Of a stretch of DNA of 64,000 nt, positions 59,650 through 64,000 are shown in pieces (position 1 is the stretch's first letter; every line of letters begins with the position of its first letter). A program made the translations under genes and the position numbers. Source of the stretch: Adenanthera pavonina (taxonomy: Eukaryota; Streptophyta; Magnoliopsida; Fabales; Fabaceae). The notes beneath the pieces were generated by a model. That model ran no database searches. It was not told the DNA's origin and saw nothing but the letters and a program-made list of their open reading frames with translations. Location of the stretch: assembly GCA_026686845.1 (NCBI GenBank), contig JAIVEN010000008.1:11748501-11812500 (forward strand), given 5' to 3'.

Positions 59650-61815
59650 TCATTTCTTCTTGGACTTGGCCTTCTTGCTGAAGGATTTCCCTTTCCCTTT
59701 CCCAGATTGCTCAGCAGCAGGCTTTTCAGTTTGCCCAGACTTCTCCCCCTTTTTGACATCATCAGGAAGGCCAACAAAATCAGCCGGAGGAGGGATCTGA
59801 GAGACAGGAATAGCACGAAGTGGCACAGGAGCAAAAGGGATTTCAGGATCAGCTAGTGGCTCGGAGCTTGTCTCCTCGTCAGAGATTTCCAACAGTTGCT
59901 GCATTGCTTGTCTGGAAAGAGCTAGTTGAGCTCTTTGTTCCTCTGTAAGTCCATAGGCAGCAAGAGGGGAAGAAGCTGGTTTAGCAGGAGGAAACATTTC
60001 TTCTAGCTTTCTCCTCTGAGCTTCTAGTAGAGCATTGTGAGCAATAGCAACATAGTCAACAACAGGTACAAGGCTCCTTTCTTCAGTGCTCACTGCTTCT
60101 TGCACAGAGGAGGTTGCAATGGCTGCAACCAATCTTTCAACTTGCTTAGATTCTTGAACTGACAGAATTGATTCCTGATCATCTTCTTGCATGGACTCAT
60201 GAGGGCTTGTATCTTGGAGACCTTCTTCTTTCAATCCATAGTCCAAGGGTGGACCAGGACTTGGTGTTCTCATTGCACCAGCACCATCTATATCATCATC
60301 ATCATGGTCAGAGGAGGCAATCTCGAAGGGACTTGGAGGCACAGGGGATGGAGACAGAGTGGGCTCAGGGACACCAGGCTGAGGTGGAGCTGAAGTGGTA
60401 GGAATAGCATTTCTTATCTCTTTATGGGCATCAGCCACCACTTTCATATTTACAGCCAACTGATGGATCTGATCTTATAGATGAGCAAATTTGGCACTTT
60501 GCTCATCTCTAATGCTGAGAATGAGTGTTGACAGACTGTCAAACAACTCAGTGACCTTTGTTGGCTTGGCCCGTGAGGAGGGAGTGGAAGGAGGGTGAGT
60601 AGGCCTGGAGGGAGAAGGGATTGGCTGAGAAGGCTGAGGTACAGATCTGCCAGGGGCCTCGGAAGTTCCTTCTTGTTGGAGGGATGCATCAGCAACAAAG
60701 AACAAGTCTTCAGATTTCCCTGCTCCCTTTCCAACCCATCATCTTTCATTTCTTTCAATGCCCATCCTTTGCAGTTCCTCCTCTTTGAATGCCTCAGTAA
60801 GTTTCCCTTTTCCCTTTTCAATGTGTTGAATCCTAGCATGCTGCAGGATTCTTGAAATAATTGCAGCATAGGGGAGTGTGGAATCCTTCCTTTGATCCCT
60901 TGCCTTTATCATTCTCTGGAGGATGATATGACCCATGTTAATGAGCTTCCCACGAATGATAGAAGCCATCACATGAGCCTCTGCCCTTGTTATCAAGTTG
61001 AAGCTGCCACCCTTGTTGAATATGATCCTGGACACTATGTAGTGCAGGATCCTGACTTGTACACTTAGGTCTGTGGGCTTCAACAGATTTATCGTTGGCC
61101 TGTTTTCCCTTCTCCTGAATAGGGTGTCCAAAATGGTGCTCTCTTTGTAGTTCAGAAAGGATCCACCTTCTTCATCAGCCGTGCTTGCCTCATCCATATA
61201 CCCAGAGGCTGTGATGTCAATTTTCAGCCCATCTTGCCCTGGGATTTCCAGCACTTCATTGATTGTTTCATCAGCAAGCCAGATGGTCCTTGATCTCAAA
61301 GTGACCTCCCATTTCTTTTTCCTGCTGTTGTATTGAAGAGAGGCATACCAAGTCTTCACTACTTCATCATCATATTTTTCAGCAATTTCCAACAGGTTTT
61401 TGTATCTCATCAACCATAATGCAGCATCAAAGTTGTTGGATATCAAAAATTGCTCCATATTTACACAGTGAGGCTTGATTACCTTTTTGCTGGAGAACTT
61501 GGCAGAAAACTCTTCTTGGATCTCAGGAGTGCTCCAAAGTGGTAGTGTAGTAAGCTCAAATTCTCCAGATTGTGTAGACGAGGAGGAAGCCACAGTAGCA
61601 GTATCAGCCGAAGGGACCGCAGTTTTTGATGAGGAAGGTCCAGTTTTCTGTGAATCTGCCTTGGATGATGATTTCTGGGGTTTAAAAGGGGTAGCTTTAC
61701 TGGGTTCGGCCTTTCTCTTGGATTTCTCTCCTTCCTTTGTGGCATATTGAGATTTGACCATTCTTTTTGGCCGAGTTCCAGCTTGTCCTACTCCAGGGAT
61801 CTTGACTCTCGCCAT
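59650..61815 (-). pseudogene. Element C env-like ORF with two nonsense mutations
   Basis: Same length as the intact copy in element B (722 codons including stop), with no indels that alter the frame. Two stops interrupt it: TGA at 60739-60741 where B has CGA, and a TAA close to 60476 where B has CAA. Both are C-to-T changes on the coding strand. The first 358 codons (61815 to 60739) and the last 269 codons from an internal Met (60459 to 59650) remain open. Otherwise it differs from B by scattered substitutions, for example near the KKAKSKKK tail. Confidence 0.92.
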
Positions 61816-62798
61816 TTTTCAGTGGAATGATGCAGAATGTGGTTAAGGAAAGGTTTATGGGATGCGAAAGGAAGTTTAAATGGTGAAGAGTGACGGTTTT
61901 CGGATAGGAATTAAGAGGATTAAAGAGAGAATCAGAACAGACTTAGAGAGGTTACAAATAGGGTTACATCTGTTCTGAGGAAAACCGTTGCATTTAACGT
62001 GTGTGACCGTCTGACAGACGAATTTTGAGGGGTCAAAATTCGAACTTCGGCAGTTACACGTTAAACCGTTCAGCGTAGCTTACTGACAGACGAATTTTCA
62101 TCCTGAAAGTTCGTCTGACAGTGGCTTGAAACAAGCAATACAAGCACAACAGACGAATTTTATTCCACCAAAGTTCGAATGTTGAAAAGAAAAAGGCAGG
62201 CATCAATCAAACTAACAATCAACAGACGAATTTAAACATGCAGAACTGCATCTTTTAATAATTCAACATGATGGACATGATTCAACAGACGGATTTTGAA
62301 CTGAAAATTCGAATTTTTCAACTTTTGCAAAGATTGTCCAACATTCGTATGTTAAGAAGTAATAATTTGTGTAGCAGTGATGGACAATCATAACTTTGAA
62401 ATTTTTGATTTTGAAAATTTGAATTTTCAAGCTTCAACAGACGAATTTCGAGGCATTACTAAGAACTGTTCCAAGGCATAACAGGCCGAAGTTCGTCTGT
62501 TGGTCAACTAAAATTCGAATGTTGACCATGTTGATCAGTTTAAAAACACATATAATCAATGAAATTCATTTAGCAATCAAACAACATACAAATTTCAACT
62601 TTAAAACTTACAGAATGGATCCAGAACTTAGAATAATTATCATTCACTTCATTTTCTGGTTGTTCCAATCTGGAGTGCTCCATTTTTTCAAACTTTTAGC
62701 CATTGTTTTTCACAAGAAGCACCTGCAACTAAAATATACTCCGATGCTCAAGTTAGAGTTTATTCTTATATCTAAAGACAGAATTGCACAGAAATGAC
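61816..62798 (-). other. Element C pol-env spacer
   Basis: 983 bp, counterpart of 26541-27537. It carries CAGACGAATTT copies (on the + strand) at about 62014, 62087, 62148, 62222 and 62437, many with the CpG retained. The start is purine-rich (61830-61950, complement of the leader). Confidence 0.85.
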
Positions 62799-64000
62799 TT
62801 ACAATTCATTGGGATTTACCATTCCCAATTCTCTCCTTATTTTGCAGTGTCTGTCTTCTGATAGAGGTTTTGTGAGTATATCAGCAACTTGATCTTCTGT
62901 TGGAATGTACTCCAGTCTAACTTCTCCTTTTAGAACGTGATCTCTTATGAAGTGGTGCCTAACTTCAATATGTTTTGTCCTTGAATGCATGACAGGGTTC
63001 TTGGTGATATTTATAGCACTTTGGTTGTCACACATGATTGGTATCTCTTTTATATTAATCTCAAGATCTTTAAGCTGCTGTTTTATCCAGATGACTTGGG
63101 CACAACAGCTTCCAGCTGCAACATACTCAGCTTCTGCAGTAGATAAGGCCACACTATTTTGCTTTTTGCTGAACCATGAAACCAGGGATCCTCCAAGGAA
63201 CTGACAGGTTCCACTTGTGCTTTTTCTGTCAGTTTTGGATCCTGCAAAATCAGCATCAGTGTATCCTTTGAGATCTTCTCCATTGCCTTTTGGATACCAA
63301 AGACCCATCTGTGATGTTCCAATAAGATATCTAAAAATTCTTTTCACGGCTGTTGCATGGGTTTCTTTGGGGCATGATTGGAACCTTGCACACATGCAGA
63401 CACTGAACATAATGTCATGTTTGCTGGCAGTTAGGTACAGCAGGGATCCAATCATTCTTCTGTACTGAGTAATGTCAAACATCTTCCCATTCTCATCCAT
63501 GTCCAGTTTGGTTGCAGTGGCCATAGGTGTTCCCATTGGCTTGGCATTCTCCATTCCAAACTTCTTTAACAGCTCCTTTAGATACTTGGATTGACTGAGA
63601 AAGATACCATCATTGAGCTGTTTGATTTGCAATCCAAGGAAGAAATTGAGTTCACCCATCATAGACATCTTGAATTCTCCCTGCATTAACTCAGAGAATT
63701 TCTTGCAAAGAGTTTCATTAGTGGCACCAAAAATAATATCATCAACATAGATTTGAACAATTAGTAAATCTTTATTTTCTTTCTTAGTAAATAAGGTTGT
63801 GTCAATTTTGCCTCTATTAAACCCCTTTTCAGTCAGAAAATTGCTCAGTCTCTCATACCATGCTCTAGGGGCCTGTTTTAAACCATAGAGAGCTTTCTTC
63901 AGTTTATAAACATGGTTTGATTTTGTAGAGTCCTCAAAATCTGGAGGTTGATCAACATAAACCTCTTCCATGATATATCCATTCAGAAAAGCACTCTTTA
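62799..64000 (-). CDS. pol: Element C pol, C-terminal part: RT and RNase H (partial)
   Basis: Open without interruption from the window edge to the stop at 62799-62801, so at least 399 codons. It includes the RT YVDD box near 63740, the region where B has lost a base (four-base G run near 63868, intact here), and the full RNase H (DADFAGSKTDRKSTSG, ALSTAEAEYVAA, KHIEVRHHFIRDH, LTKPL). The N-terminal protease, integrase and first RT motifs lie beyond the window. Whether the whole Pol is intact cannot be judged. Confidence 0.9.
   Translation of the reverse strand, partial: KSAFLNGYIMEEVYVDQPPDFEDSTKSNHVYKLKKALYGLKQAPRAWYERLSNFLTEKGFNRGKIDTTLFTKKENKDLLIVQIYVDDIIFGATNETLCKKFSELMQGEFKMSMMGELNFFLGLQIKQLNDGIFLSQSKYLKELLKKFGMENAKPMGTPMATATKLDMDENGKMFDITQYRRMIGSLLYLTASKHDIMFSVCMCARFQSCPKETHATAVKRIFRYLIGTSQMGLWYPKGNGEDLKGYTDADFAGSKTDRKSTSGTCQFLGGSLVSWFSKKQNSVALSTAEAEYVAAGSCCAQVIWIKQQLKDLEINIKEIPIMCDNQSAINITKNPVMHSRTKHIEVRHHFIRDHVLKGEVRLEYIPTEDQVADILTKPLSEDRHCKIRRELGMVNPNEL

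Larger units (their letters stand above)
57536..64000 (-). mobile_element. Element C: SIRE-type element, 3' half, minus strand
   Basis: Minus-strand relative of element B: 3' LTR, polypurine tract, env-like ORF, spacer and the C-terminal part of pol, running off the window edge. The sequence is very close to B throughout. ACTAA at 57531-57535 should be one half of its target duplication. Confidence 0.93.

Noticed and set aside
1..64000. tRNA or rRNA genes
   Set aside because: No cloverleaf with A and B boxes and no rRNA-like block was noticed. The only tRNA-related sequences are primer binding sites.

Overview
The window is repeat-dense nuclear DNA of a flowering plant, most likely a eudicot. 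The evidence is AT-rich sequence, Ty1/copia elements of the SIRE/Maximus type with an extra 3' ORF, hAT and CACTA DNA transposons, and fragments of plant Rab, E2F and 2-Cys peroxiredoxin genes with introns. I cannot name the species. Almost everything is mobile-element DNA, nested several layers deep. Only one ORF outside the elements looks like a possible host gene (15712-16554).

Layout. 1-12707: element A, an old decayed SIRE-type element on the + strand, entered inside its 5' LTR. It carries gag, pol and env-like pseudogenes and a 3' LTR, with a solo LTR (6122-8643, 5-bp target duplication AATTT) inside its pol-env spacer. A itself lies in a hAT transposon whose transposase remnant and 3' terminus follow (12708-15068). 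15712-16554: an unrecognised 280-residue ORF. 17739-17990: an LTR fragment. 18736-32902: a solo LTR (duplication GGTAC) split by element B (19686-31845, duplication CGAAC). B is a 12,160-bp SIRE-type element with 1,861-bp LTRs about 1% apart. Its env-like ORF is intact, but gag and reverse transcriptase are each broken by one mutation.

33594-45459: two old long LTRs of a second family. The first holds another solo LTR (34736-37561, duplication AGCAT). The second holds a solo LTR of the first family (39455-40826, duplication TACAT) and a copia-type solo LTR (41977-44596, duplication GTTTT), which in turn holds a hAT MITE (43959-44517, duplication GTTAGACA). 45460-52968: less repetitive DNA with a 2-Cys peroxiredoxin exon relic and a 4.3-kb CACTA element (47995-52285, duplication AGG) that has picked up pieces of an E2F gene and a Rab GTPase gene with introns. 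52969-55518: a further long LTR. 55817-64000: a three-level nest, in which a copia-type LTR is split by a first-family LTR, which is split by element C, a minus-strand SIRE element that runs off the right edge.

The elements share a plan: LTR, Met-tRNA primer site, gag, pol in a different frame from gag, a roughly 1-kb non-coding spacer, a 721-codon env-like ORF, a polypurine tract, LTR. Their U3 regions and spacers carry arrays of short CpG-containing palindromes, which are the most unusual structural signal here. Superfamily labels for solo LTRs are inferences, because they contain no coding sequence.
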